Shown here: positions 1 to 6,430 of the stretch, piece after piece | Numbering within the stretch: the stretch's first letter is position 1 | How the letters are laid out: the number at the start of each line of letters is the position of its first letter | Origin: JBMNNS01 sp050942625 | Lineage (GTDB): Bacteria; Bacillota; Dethiobacteria; DTU022; UBA8154 | Direction of reading: 5' to 3' | Length of the DNA: 8,731 nt | Assembly: GCA_050942625.1 (NCBI GenBank) | Contig: JBMNNS010000068.1 | Location: 1 to 8,731, forward strand | Program-made: the position numbers and the translations under genes | Notes under the pieces: generated by a model | Told to the model about the DNA's origin: nothing | Seen by the model: only the letters and a program-made list of their open reading frames with translations | Databases searched by the model: none

Positions 1-1282
1 TGAGTCCTATTCCACTTTGTGATTTGCTGGATTTCCCCTTATAAAATTTTTCTTTTATTTTGGGCAACTCCTCAGCAGGGATACCACAGCCGTTATCTTC
101 AATAACAATGAAGTATTGCTCCTTGTCGGAAGTGGTTGTCAAAGAAACTTGCCCGCCGGGAGCTGTAAATTTAAAGGCATTATCCAGCAGGTTAATAAAG
201 ACCTGCTGCAAGCGATCCCGATCTGTATTAAGAAAAGGATAATTTTCATCACATTTGATCTGAAAGTTTATTTCTTCCCTCAGGGCCCTGGGGGTCAATT
301 GTATGTGAAGTTGTTCTAAAAGGGCAGGCATATTGACGCTGGTTCTTTTTAAGGTGATTTTTCCCGAAGCAAAGCGGGAAAAATCAAGGAGTTCTGCCAC
401 CATTTCGGTAAGTCGATCACTTTCTTTTTCAATTATTTCCAGGCCATCCCTTAGTAATTCTTTATTTTCATAGCCCTGTTTAAGGGTTACAGCCCAACCC
501 TTGATGGAGGTCAAAGGGGTGCGCAGTTCATGGGAAACAGAAGAAATAAAATCATTTTTTAGTTCGTCCCTCTTTAAAATTTCACTTCCAAGGTAATTAA
601 GTGTTTCGGAAAGTTTGCCAATTTCGTCTTTTGACTTTTGGATACTTTTTACTTTATAGTTTCCCCTGGCCATCTCCTCTGCAACCTGGGTAACCCGCTT
701 TAATGGCCCTATGATCGTATTTGCTAAAATAATACTGACCAGCCCAGAAAAAAGAATCACAATGCCACCGAAATACATATACCGGAGTGCTTCATTTCTG
801 ATTTCCTTGTTAACCTCCCTGAGGGAAGCCACAAAGCGTAAAACACCAACCTGTTTTTCCGCTACAGTGATGGGATGGGCTGCAGCCATAACTTTTTCTG
901 TGTCATAGGGAACCCGTCCAACCCAGACACCTTTTTCACCCCGCAGCGCCGCCTGAACATCATCCATCTCTGCAAGAGGGCCGGAAATGGTGCCCAAAGT
1001 GTCCAAAATCATTTTTCCTTCCATATCAATAATTTCTACCTGGGCTGTAGTCTGTTTCCAGAATGTATCCACATTATTGAGGACGTTTTCTTGCAGGGTC
1101 GCATCTGAAAAATATTTATCATATAATTCTGTAGATGTTTGCAGCTGGTTTATAAGGGTGTCCTCCAGGTTTTTATAATAGTTATTACGGATACTCGTTA
1201 TTAAAAATAACTCCACGATGATCACTGTTATGACAATGATAAACATAAAACTAAGGGCCAGCCTGCTCCTAATGCTAGACAT
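1..1282 (-). CDS. Membrane sensor histidine kinase, partial (C-terminal end lies beyond the left edge)
   Basis: I translated this minus-strand frame directly: 427 residues are visible from ATG at 1282 and the frame is still open at base 1. Seen: a transmembrane helix (about residues 8-30), an extracytoplasmic segment of about 130 residues whose core (80-155) looks like a PAS-like/single-Cache sensor fold, a second helix (about 169-188), a HAMP linker (about 189-240), then the dimerization helix with H-box SHELRTPLT and phospho-acceptor His251. The ATPase domain shows the N-box (DNAFKFT, Asn368), G1 box (DNGCGIP, 396-402), an F-box-like segment near 408-416, and the first residues of G2 (GIGL) at the cut. 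There is no cytoplasmic PAS domain between HAMP and the H-box, unlike classical WalK. The start overlaps the response regulator stop by 8 bp and has a GGAAG-type site just upstream, so the pair should be translationally coupled. The ligand is unknown. Its role is autophosphorylation on His251 and phosphotransfer to the adjacent regulator. Confidence 0.95.
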   Translation of the reverse strand, partial: MSSIRSRLALSFMFIIVITVIIVELFLITSIRNNYYKNLEDTLINQLQTSTELYDKYFSDATLQENVLNNVDTFWKQTTAQVEIIDMEGKMILDTLGTISGPLAEMDDVQAALRGEKGVWVGRVPYDTEKVMAAAHPITVAEKQVGVLRFVASLREVNKEIRNEALRYMYFGGIVILFSGLVSIILANTIIGPLKRVTQVAEEMARGNYKVKSIQKSKDEIGKLSETLNYLGSEILKRDELKNDFISSVSHELRTPLTSIKGWAVTLKQGYENKELLRDGLEIIEKESDRLTEMVAELLDFSRFASGKITLKRTSVNMPALLEQLHIQLTPRALREEINFQIKCDENYPFLNTDRDRLQQVFINLLDNAFKFTAPGGQVSLTTTSDKEQYFIVIEDNGCGIPAEELPKIKEKFYKGKSSKSQSGIGL

Positions 1283-1988
1283 GTTCTTCCTTCCCCTTCA
1301 GTCGATAGCCAATTCCCCAAACTGTTTCTATCCACTGGGGCATGGAGGGATCTTCCTCCAACTTCTCACGGATTCTGCGGATATTTACGTCCACCGTTTT
1401 AAGATCCCCAAAATAATTTTGTCCCCAGACGTGGTTCATAATTTCGTTTCTACTAAGCGCTTTTCTGGGATTGTTCATAAAGAACTTCATCATGGCGAAT
1501 TCTGTGGGCGTTAGTTCTATCTCCACGCCATTTTTATAGAAATGCTGTCCCTCCAAATCCAGTTCAAGCTGCTGAAAGGAAAGATACCTGCCGCTCCTGG
1601 CAGGGGCATAATGGGCCAATTTTCGTAAATTAGCGCGAATGCGTGCTACCAGTTCCAAAGGATTGAAGGGCTTTACCATATAGTCATCAGCTCCCAGTTC
1701 CAACCCCATGATTTTGTCCATATCCTCTCCCCGCGCTGTGAGCATGATAATGATAACCTGGGGCATTGTACGCCTTATTTGCATACAGACTTCAAAGCCA
1801 TCCATAGACGGTAGCATTACATCTAAAACAATGACCTCAGGTAAGTGGTCCTTTGCCATTTCCAGGGCAGTTTCTCCGTCTTCTGCCTCTAAAACTTCAA
1901 AGTTATTTCTATATAGATTAATGGCAATAAATTTCCGAATGGAGGCTTCATCCTCTACTACCAGTACTTTTGCCTTGCCCCCATGCAT
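1275..1988 (-). CDS. OmpR/PhoB-family (WalR/PhoP-like) DNA-binding response regulator
   Basis: The protein is 237 residues, typical of the family. The receiver domain (about 6-120) has the acidic pocket Glu12/Asp13, phospho-acceptor Asp56 in VLDVMLP, Thr84 in MLTARGE and Lys106 in VKPF. A winged-helix output domain occupies about 137-232, with the ELTPTEF segment and a recognition-helix region (GDLKTVDVNIRRIREKL, about 194-210) followed by GIGYRL. That region reads closer to WalR (GDVRTVDVTVRRLREKI, from memory) than to PhoB, but I do not treat the identity as settled. ATG at 1988 is preceded by GAGGTGAT (complement of 1994-2001), a good ribosome binding site. It is the first gene of a two-gene unit with the kinase and is divergent from the acylation operon. 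The hexamer array in the shared upstream region is its likely target, suggesting autoregulation together with control of the operon. No truncation or frameshift is seen. Confidence 0.96.
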   Translation of the reverse strand: MHGGKAKVLVVEDEASIRKFIAINLYRNNFEVLEAEDGETALEMAKDHLPEVIVLDVMLPSMDGFEVCMQIRRTMPQVIIIMLTARGEDMDKIMGLELGADDYMVKPFNPLELVARIRANLRKLAHYAPARSGRYLSFQQLELDLEGQHFYKNGVEIELTPTEFAMMKFFMNNPRKALSRNEIMNHVWGQNYFGDLKTVDVNIRRIREKLEEDPSMPQWIETVWGIGYRLKGKEEHV

Positions 1989-2106
1989 GGATGATCACCT
2001 CAATGTTTTTTTAACTTTTCTTACTGTTGGTATTACTTTTTGAGTATTTCCCCATAAAGTTTGCTCTGTTTGTAATCAGCTATGGCGTATTTGAGCGGAG
2101 TCGCTG

Positions 2107-2123
2107 TTATTATTATTATTATT
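2107..2123. repeat. Short TTA trinucleotide tract
   Basis: Five consecutive TTA units plus TT lie in the divergent spacer, about 50 bp to the left of the regulator-site array. The tract is non-coding. It falls close to the leftward -10-like TATAGT that might serve the response regulator gene, so a change in unit number would alter that promoter's transcribed leader rather than any protein. Confidence 0.85.
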
Positions 2124-2173
2124 GTACTATAAAAACTGGGAAATTTCTCAGGGAAAAATTGCGATTTTATAAC

Positions 2174-2222
2174 TGTAACTTTTTTGTAACTAATTTTTAA
2201 TAACTCTGTAAATAACTGTCGA
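2174..2222 (+). promoter_or_regulatory. Phased direct-repeat array, probable WalR/PhoP-type operator
   Basis: Hexamers on the plus strand: TGTAAC (2174-2179), TGTAAC (2185-2190), TTTAAT (2196-2201), TGTAAA (2207-2212) and TGTCGA (2217-2222). The first four start exactly 11 bp apart with 5-bp gaps; the last gap is 4 bp. Three of the five fit the published WalR site (TGTWAH-N5-TGTWAH) and the first two form a perfect pair. Read on the minus strand, the same units are GTTACA/TTTACA, which resembles the TT(A/T)ACA repeats of Bacillus PhoP boxes, so sequence alone cannot separate the two. About one helical turn per unit fits tandem OmpR-type dimers. The array lies between a PhoB-class regulator gene and the operon it faces, and ends 11 bp upstream of a -10-like TAAAAT. 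Confidence 0.75.
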
Positions 2223-2233
2223 AATTAAGCAAT

Positions 2234-2239
2234 TAAAAT
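2234..2239 (+). promoter_or_regulatory. Candidate -10 element for the acylation operon
   Basis: TAAAAT matches the sigma-A -10 hexamer at five of six positions. There is no good -35 hexamer at the usual distance; that place is taken by the end of the hexamer array, as is typical of promoters activated by PhoB-class regulators. If used, transcription would start near 2246, leaving a very short leader before ATG 2261 and favouring either that start or one of the downstream ATGs. Weak by itself; the arrangement with the array is what supports it. Confidence 0.4.
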
Positions 2240-2260
2240 GGTAATATAGGGTAAAGCAAA

Positions 2261-3265
2261 ATGATTTATGAAGACAAAAGGATGTTATTGTGCATGGCAA
2301 ACAGTTATTATGGGGTAGGAGGCAGGAGGCAGGACAAGGCACGATATTTTTTAGAACGCTATCATAAGCGCCAGGCCCGACTGGTCCTAAAAAGGCGTTT
2401 TTGTTTGGCGATTGGGTTGTTTTTATTCCTTGTGGTTCTTATTTTCCTTTTCCTTCCTGGTTTTAGTTACACTATAGCAAAAATTTTTATTCCTTCCGGC
2501 TATAGCTCACAGACGGATCCGGCTGCTATTGAATGTGTGGAGGCGGAAGCGGATACAGTAGCGGCAAAAAAAGATGAAAATGATCCTGCTAAGCTTTGCA
2601 GTGAAAAGAAAAATATGGACTTGCCTGTTTACGAAGAAGGAGTGTATGATTATAGCAAGCCCGTGCCGGCTGCAGGTGTAGCAGTGGGGGAAGATTACTT
2701 CCAGGATGCTGTTTTTATCGGCGATTCCCGCACAGAAGGCCTTCGCCTGTTTGGTGATTTACAGGAGGCGACTTATTATACTGCCAAGGGTTTAAAGGTG
2801 GACACGATCTTTACACAAGCAGTTGTTAAAACTACCGGTGGTCAAAAAATAACAATTATGGAAGCATTGCGGCAAAAACCATTTCGGAAAGTTTATATCA
2901 TGCTGGGCATCAATGAATTAGGTTGGGCCTACAGCGATCTGTTTATTAAAAAATATGGCGAAATTATTAATGAAATTCGGGATATCGAGCCGCAGGCCCA
3001 GATATATGCCCAATCTCTTTTCCCAGTTTCAAAGCAACGATCACAAAGCGACAAAATATATAACAACGCCAATATTGGCAAGTACAATGAATTGATCCAG
3101 CAAATGGCTGCAGAAAAAAAATTTTATTATTTAGACGTTGCCCAATGTGTTGTTGATCAGGAGGGAAATCTTGCCGGTGATGCCTCCACTGACGGGATTC
3201 ATCTCAATAAAACTTACTGCAATTACTGGGTTGATTATCTAAAGAGTCATTATGTTTTACAATAA
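2261..3265 (+). CDS. Membrane-anchored SGNH/GDSL-family hydrolase (acylesterase or acyltransferase)
   Basis: The protein is 334 residues: a basic cytoplasmic tail, one transmembrane helix (about 47-66), a low-complexity acidic linker (about 80-140) and an extracytoplasmic SGNH domain (about 145-334). Catalytic blocks seen: GDSR at 154-157 (nucleophile Ser156; block I usually reads GDSL), Gly177 as a possible block II residue, Asn218 in GINELG (block III), and Asp311/His314 in DGIHLN (block V). The full Ser-Gly-Asn-His set is therefore probably present. In this context it should add or remove acyl groups on a surface polymer, working with the MBOAT protein three genes into the operon. ATG 2261 has a weak TAGGG site 9 bp upstream. 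In-frame ATGs at 2282 and 2294 are alternatives, the latter with AAAAGG 12 bp upstream; all precede the membrane helix, so topology does not change. It is first in the operon and facing the two-component system. Substrate unknown. Confidence 0.88.
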   Translation: MIYEDKRMLLCMANSYYGVGGRRQDKARYFLERYHKRQARLVLKRRFCLAIGLFLFLVVLIFLFLPGFSYTIAKIFIPSGYSSQTDPAAIECVEAEADTVAAKKDENDPAKLCSEKKNMDLPVYEEGVYDYSKPVPAAGVAVGEDYFQDAVFIGDSRTEGLRLFGDLQEATYYTAKGLKVDTIFTQAVVKTTGGQKITIMEALRQKPFRKVYIMLGINELGWAYSDLFIKKYGEIINEIRDIEPQAQIYAQSLFPVSKQRSQSDKIYNNANIGKYNELIQQMAAEKKFYYLDVAQCVVDQEGNLAGDASTDGIHLNKTYCNYWVDYLKSHYVLQ

Positions 3266-3290
3266 CAGTTCATTAAGAAAGGGCGGTCAT

Positions 3291-3785
3291 ATGGTGCGCA
3301 GGGAACTACCCCCGTGTCTAATAATATGTTTTTTGTTACTGGCATTCATTGCAGCTGTCTTTGCTCTACCGGGTTGCAGTAGCCGGTCTGATGATGACAT
3401 TGTTCTAAATGTCCAAGAATGTGCCGACAAACTTCTAGAGACAATTGCTTTTAAGGATACCTTAACGGAAATAAACGAACAGGCGATCACCACAATTTAC
3501 CATATTGCTGCAGAGGACGTACTGGAAAAAAAGGTATATGTTAGTACCGGTGCCACTGCAGAAGAAATTGCTGTTTTTGAAGCTATTGACCATGATGCTG
3601 CGAAAAGGGTGGAGGCTGCTGTTTGGCAAAGGGTTGACAAGCAGAAGGTGGGTTTTAGGGACTACCTGCCGAAAGAATTGCCTAAACTTAAGGACCCAAT
3701 TGTCCTTGTTAAAGGTAATTATGTGATATTTTGTGTTTCAGACCATAAAGAAGAAGTTGAGGCAGAACTGAAGAAGCTCTTTTAA
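3291..3785 (+). CDS. DUF4358-type small lipoprotein
   Basis: A longer in-frame ATG exists at 3252, inside the preceding gene. I chose ATG 3291 because AAAGGGCGG lies just before it and because it gives a clean lipoprotein signal: MVRR, a hydrophobic stretch, then LPGC with Cys29 as the lipidation site. The mature protein of about 135 residues is soluble and mixed alpha/beta in character. The segment VYVSTGATAEEIAVFEA is the pattern I associate with DUF4358 proteins, often found beside MBOAT and DHHW genes in clostridia. No catalytic motif is recognisable and no function is established that I know of. Its place between two acylation enzymes suggests an accessory, scaffold or substrate-handling role at the outer face of the membrane. 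It starts 25 bp after the SGNH stop and ends 13 bp before the MBOAT start, so co-transcription is very likely. Confidence 0.82.
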   Translation: MVRRELPPCLIICFLLLAFIAAVFALPGCSSRSDDDIVLNVQECADKLLETIAFKDTLTEINEQAITTIYHIAAEDVLEKKVYVSTGATAEEIAVFEAIDHDAAKRVEAAVWQRVDKQKVGFRDYLPKELPKLKDPIVLVKGNYVIFCVSDHKEEVEAELKKLF

Positions 3786-3798
3786 GGATAGGATTGCC

Positions 3799-5205
3799 AT
3801 GGTTTTTAGCAGCATCTTTTTTCTTTTTCTATTCCTTCCATCCATCCTATTGGTTTATTATCTGGTGCCACGCCGCTACAGAAACTTTATCCTCTTTGTT
3901 TCCAGTTTATTTTTTTATGCCTGGGGCGAACCTATCTATATTTTATTGATGTTATTTTCCGTTGTGGTTAATTACACCTTTGGGTTGCTGATTACAAAAT
4001 ATAAAGGTAATCATAAAAATGCCGGTCTGCTCTTTTTTTGTTCTATTTTTGTAAATGTCGGGCTCCTGTGTTTTTTTAAGTACTATAATTTTCTTTTGCA
4101 GACCCTAAACGCTCTCCTGGGTACCTCCCTGGCAGGCCTTGATCTGCCGCTGCCAATTGGCATCTCCTTTTATACCTTCCAGGCGCTTTCCTACATCTGC
4201 GACGTTTATTGGGGCAAAGTGACTGCTCAGCGAAATTTTATTGCTTTTGGCACTTACCTGGCGCTCTTTCCGCAACTGATTGCAGGGCCGATCATTCGGT
4301 ATGAAACAATTTATGAACAGCTGTTGCAAAGGACTGAAGGGTTTGACAGTTTTGGCGAAGGGATAAGGCGTTTTATTGTTGGGTTGGCTAAAAAGGTGTT
4401 GCTTGCAAATAACCTGGGGCTGTTATGGTCACAAATCCAACAGCTTCCACCCTTGGAATTGACGGTTTTGACAGCCTGGCTGGGGATTGTTGCTTTTTCC
4501 CTGCAGATCTATTTTGACTTTAGCGGTTATTCAGATATGGCCCTTGGGCTGGGTAAAATGTTCGGGTTTGCTTTCCCGGAAAACTTCAATTATCCCTATA
4601 TTTCCCGCAATATAACGGAATTCTGGCGGCGCTGGCATATTACGCTGGGAACCTGGTTTCGGGAATATCTTTACATTCCCCTGGGAGGGAACCGTTTGGG
4701 GAAGCCAACGCTTTATAGAAATCTGTTCTTTGTTTGGTTTTTGACCGGGCTCTGGCATGGGGCCAGCTGGAATTTTATACTTTGGGGGCTTTACTTTGGT
4801 TTTATCATAGCCCTGGAGAAGGCTTTTCTTTTAAAGTGGCTGCGTTCCGTTCCTAGTTTCTTAAGTCATGCCTATGCTGTGTTGCTAATTTTATTGGGCT
4901 GGGTATTGTTTTCCTTTGACAATCTGTCTCTTGGTTTCCATTATCTGCAGGCCCTTTTTGGCTTGGGCAGCAGAGGAATTTTTGATCAGCAGGCTGTGTA
5001 CTATTTGTATACCAATGCAATTTTGCTTACCATAGCCCTGTTAGTTTCTACGCCTTATTTAAAGAATATAAAACAAAAGCTGCTCCAAAAATCAACAATT
5101 CTTTATTGTACTGCAGCAATGTTTTCCTGTTTGCTGTTGCTTTTTCTTTCCACAGCCTACCTGGTTGATTCAACCTATAATCCGTTTTTATATTTTCGTT
5201 TTTAA
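3799..5205 (+). CDS. MBOAT-family membrane O-acyltransferase (AlgI/DltB/PatA-like)
   Basis: The protein is 468 residues, the usual length for bacterial AlgI-type MBOATs, with many hydrophobic helices from residue 1 to the C-terminus. Hallmarks seen: PLPIGISFYTFQALSYICD (118-136), a Pro-Gln-Leu-Ile-Ala-Gly-Pro run (158-164), QIYFDFSGYSDMA (236-248), RRWHITL with His280, and TGLWHGASWNF with His320, the expected catalytic histidine. The family moves acyl groups from a cytoplasmic donor (acetyl-CoA in AlgI, D-Ala carrier in DltB) across the membrane. DltA/DltC are absent and the DHHW partner is AlgJ/AlgX-like, so acetyl transfer is the better guess. ATG 3799 follows AAGGATAGG. The next gene begins after 19 bp. 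The motifs are intact; no frameshift is seen. Confidence 0.95.
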   Translation: MVFSSIFFLFLFLPSILLVYYLVPRRYRNFILFVSSLFFYAWGEPIYILLMLFSVVVNYTFGLLITKYKGNHKNAGLLFFCSIFVNVGLLCFFKYYNFLLQTLNALLGTSLAGLDLPLPIGISFYTFQALSYICDVYWGKVTAQRNFIAFGTYLALFPQLIAGPIIRYETIYEQLLQRTEGFDSFGEGIRRFIVGLAKKVLLANNLGLLWSQIQQLPPLELTVLTAWLGIVAFSLQIYFDFSGYSDMALGLGKMFGFAFPENFNYPYISRNITEFWRRWHITLGTWFREYLYIPLGGNRLGKPTLYRNLFFVWFLTGLWHGASWNFILWGLYFGFIIALEKAFLLKWLRSVPSFLSHAYAVLLILLGWVLFSFDNLSLGFHYLQALFGLGSRGIFDQQAVYYLYTNAILLTIALLVSTPYLKNIKQKLLQKSTILYCTAAMFSCLLLLFLSTAYLVDSTYNPFLYFRF

Positions 5206-5224
5206 GAGCTAAAGGGGTGATTCC

Positions 5225-6349
5225 TTGCATTTTTTTAATAGGATCTTGACCGTCACGACGCTTGCTTTTTTGGCATTCTTTTTATTTTTATTCCTGGCTA
5301 AACCTGACCAGGAATTTTCAGAAGCGGAAAACCGCATATTGCAAGGCAAGCCCTGCTTATCATGGGACAACCTCATTTCTGGAAAGTTTAGTTTTGCTGC
5401 TGAAAATTACCTCGCCGACCAATTCGTTTTTAGGGACAAGTGGGTTGGCCTTAAATCTGCTGCTGAGCTTGTTTTGCAAAAAAAGGACAACAATGGCGTC
5501 TATTTTGGCCGGGATGGCTACCTGCTGCAGAAGCCAGACAAAGTAGATATGGCTTTGCTGACGGAGAATATAGATGCCGTCAATAAATTTGCCAAAACAG
5601 TTCCTGTCCCAGTCTATTTTCTTTTGGCGCCGGTTTCAGTACAAATTTTAGACGATAAACTTCCCCCATTTGCCGAGCCGCAGCAAAAACTGGAAGAGTA
5701 TGCCCTGATCCGGGAACAACTTACATCCAATATTCAATTTATTGACATAACTAATGCTCTTGCTACACACAGGCAGGAATATATTTATTATAGGACCGAT
5801 CACCATTGGACTACTAAAGGGGCATATTATGCTTACCGGGAGGCAGCCCCTGTATTGGGTTTTAGGGCCTTGGGTCTCCACGACTTTTCCATAGTTCAGG
5901 CCTGTGATGATTTTTACGGAACACTTTACTCAAAAAGCGGCCATCGTTTTATAGACCCCGATACCATCCTGCTTTTCAAACCAAAAAAGGTATATTCCTG
6001 CCGGGTGGAATATGTAAACGACAAAAAAATTAGTAGTAGCCCTTATGCTTGGGAGCATTTGCAGCAAAAGGATAAATATGCCGTATTTTTGGACGGTAAC
6101 CATGCTCTTATTAAAATTACTACGCCAAAACAAACCGGCCGCAAATTGCTGGTAGTTAAAGACTCCTATGCCAATAGCTTTATTCCTTTTCTTCTTAATC
6201 ACTATGATGAAATCCATGTCATTGATCTACGCCATTTTAACTTCTCCCTTCCAGCGTACATTGAAAAGAACAGATTAAACGAAGTTTTATTGCTCTACAA
6301 TACACTCTTTTTTGCTGAAGATCCTTCAATACGCAAAATTGTGTTTTAA
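5225..6349 (+). CDS. DHHW-family (AlgJ/AlgX-like) membrane-anchored O-acyltransferase or esterase
   Basis: The protein is 374 residues, starting at TTG 5225 behind a strong AAAGGGGTGA site (5211-5220). No ATG or GTG is placed to use this site. An N-terminal helix (about 7-25) anchors an extracytoplasmic domain. Seen in order: SEAENRILQ (32-40), the GVYFGRDGYL segment (91-100), a beta strand YFLLAPVSVQ (131-140), the family motif RTDHHWTTKGAYYAY with Asp192-His193-His194-Trp195, and KDSYANSFIPFL (312-323) with Ser314 as the probable nucleophile. The Asp-His plus distant Ser arrangement is that of AlgX/AlgJ SGNH-like enzymes. The expected role is final transfer of the acyl group delivered by the MBOAT protein to a surface polysaccharide or cell wall polymer. 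It is last in the four-gene operon. Which polymer and acyl group are used cannot be read from the window. Confidence 0.92.
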   Translation: MHFFNRILTVTTLAFLAFFLFLFLAKPDQEFSEAENRILQGKPCLSWDNLISGKFSFAAENYLADQFVFRDKWVGLKSAAELVLQKKDNNGVYFGRDGYLLQKPDKVDMALLTENIDAVNKFAKTVPVPVYFLLAPVSVQILDDKLPPFAEPQQKLEEYALIREQLTSNIQFIDITNALATHRQEYIYYRTDHHWTTKGAYYAYREAAPVLGFRALGLHDFSIVQACDDFYGTLYSKSGHRFIDPDTILLFKPKKVYSCRVEYVNDKKISSSPYAWEHLQQKDKYAVFLDGNHALIKITTPKQTGRKLLVVKDSYANSFIPFLLNHYDEIHVIDLRHFNFSLPAYIEKNRLNEVLLLYNTLFFAEDPSIRKIVF

Positions 6350-6370
6350 CTCCCATAATTGCTGGAAAGC

Positions 6371-6398
6371 TTGTACTTTTTAGTGAAAATGTTATAAT
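6371..6398 (+). promoter_or_regulatory. Sigma-A promoter with extended -10, upstream of the methyltransferase
   Basis: TTGTAC (6371-6376), a 16-bp spacer and a perfect TATAAT (6393-6398) preceded by TGT (6390-6392), which makes an extended -10. Transcription would start near 6405, giving a short leader with GGAGGA at 6421-6426 before ATG 6431. This is the best promoter in the window and suggests that the methyltransferase is expressed independently of the acylation operon. No terminator hairpin is evident between the operon end (6349) and this promoter, so some read-through is possible. Confidence 0.8.
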
Positions 6399-6430
6399 AC
6401 AGATGGTTTAAGTCTTTTGCGGAGGAAAAT

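Larger units (their letters stand above)
1989..2260. other. Divergent intergenic control region
   Basis: This is a 272-bp A/T-rich spacer between the response regulator (leftward) and the SGNH gene (rightward). It contains the regulator's ribosome binding site (1994-2001), a (TTA)n tract (2107-2123), and the phased TGTAAC-like array (2174-2222). A leftward -10-like TATAGT lies on the minus strand (complement of 2126-2131) without a convincing -35. A rightward TAAAAT lies at 2234-2239. I see no reading frame worth calling here. Confidence 0.7.

Noticed and set aside
60..1514. Several plus-strand open frames opposite the kinase and regulator
   Set aside because: All lie antisense to the kinase and regulator coding frames, which show complete family motifs.
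1275..1988. Naming the regulator phoP, phoB or walR outright
   Set aside because: The DNA-binding region reads WalR-like and the operator fits WalR or PhoP, but the kinase lacks the cytoplasmic PAS domain of WalK and no phosphate or wall-autolysin genes adjoin.
1708..2043. Plus-strand open frame opposite the response regulator
   Set aside because: It is the antisense shadow of a well-supported gene, is rich in Ser/Thr/Ile as such shadows are, has no ribosome binding site and no recognisable domain.
3252..3290. Longer N-terminus for the DUF4358 lipoprotein from ATG 3252
   Set aside because: It would add 13 polar residues before the signal peptide and overlap the upstream gene, without a ribosome binding site, while ATG 3291 has a good one.
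3799..5205. Naming the MBOAT gene dltB or algI
   Set aside because: No dltA/dltC/dltD partners and no alginate genes are present; the family is clear but the substrate is not.
5648..6217. Minus-strand frames opposite the DHHW gene
   Set aside because: Antisense shadows; the plus-strand frame carries the DHHW and KDSY motifs and fits the operon.
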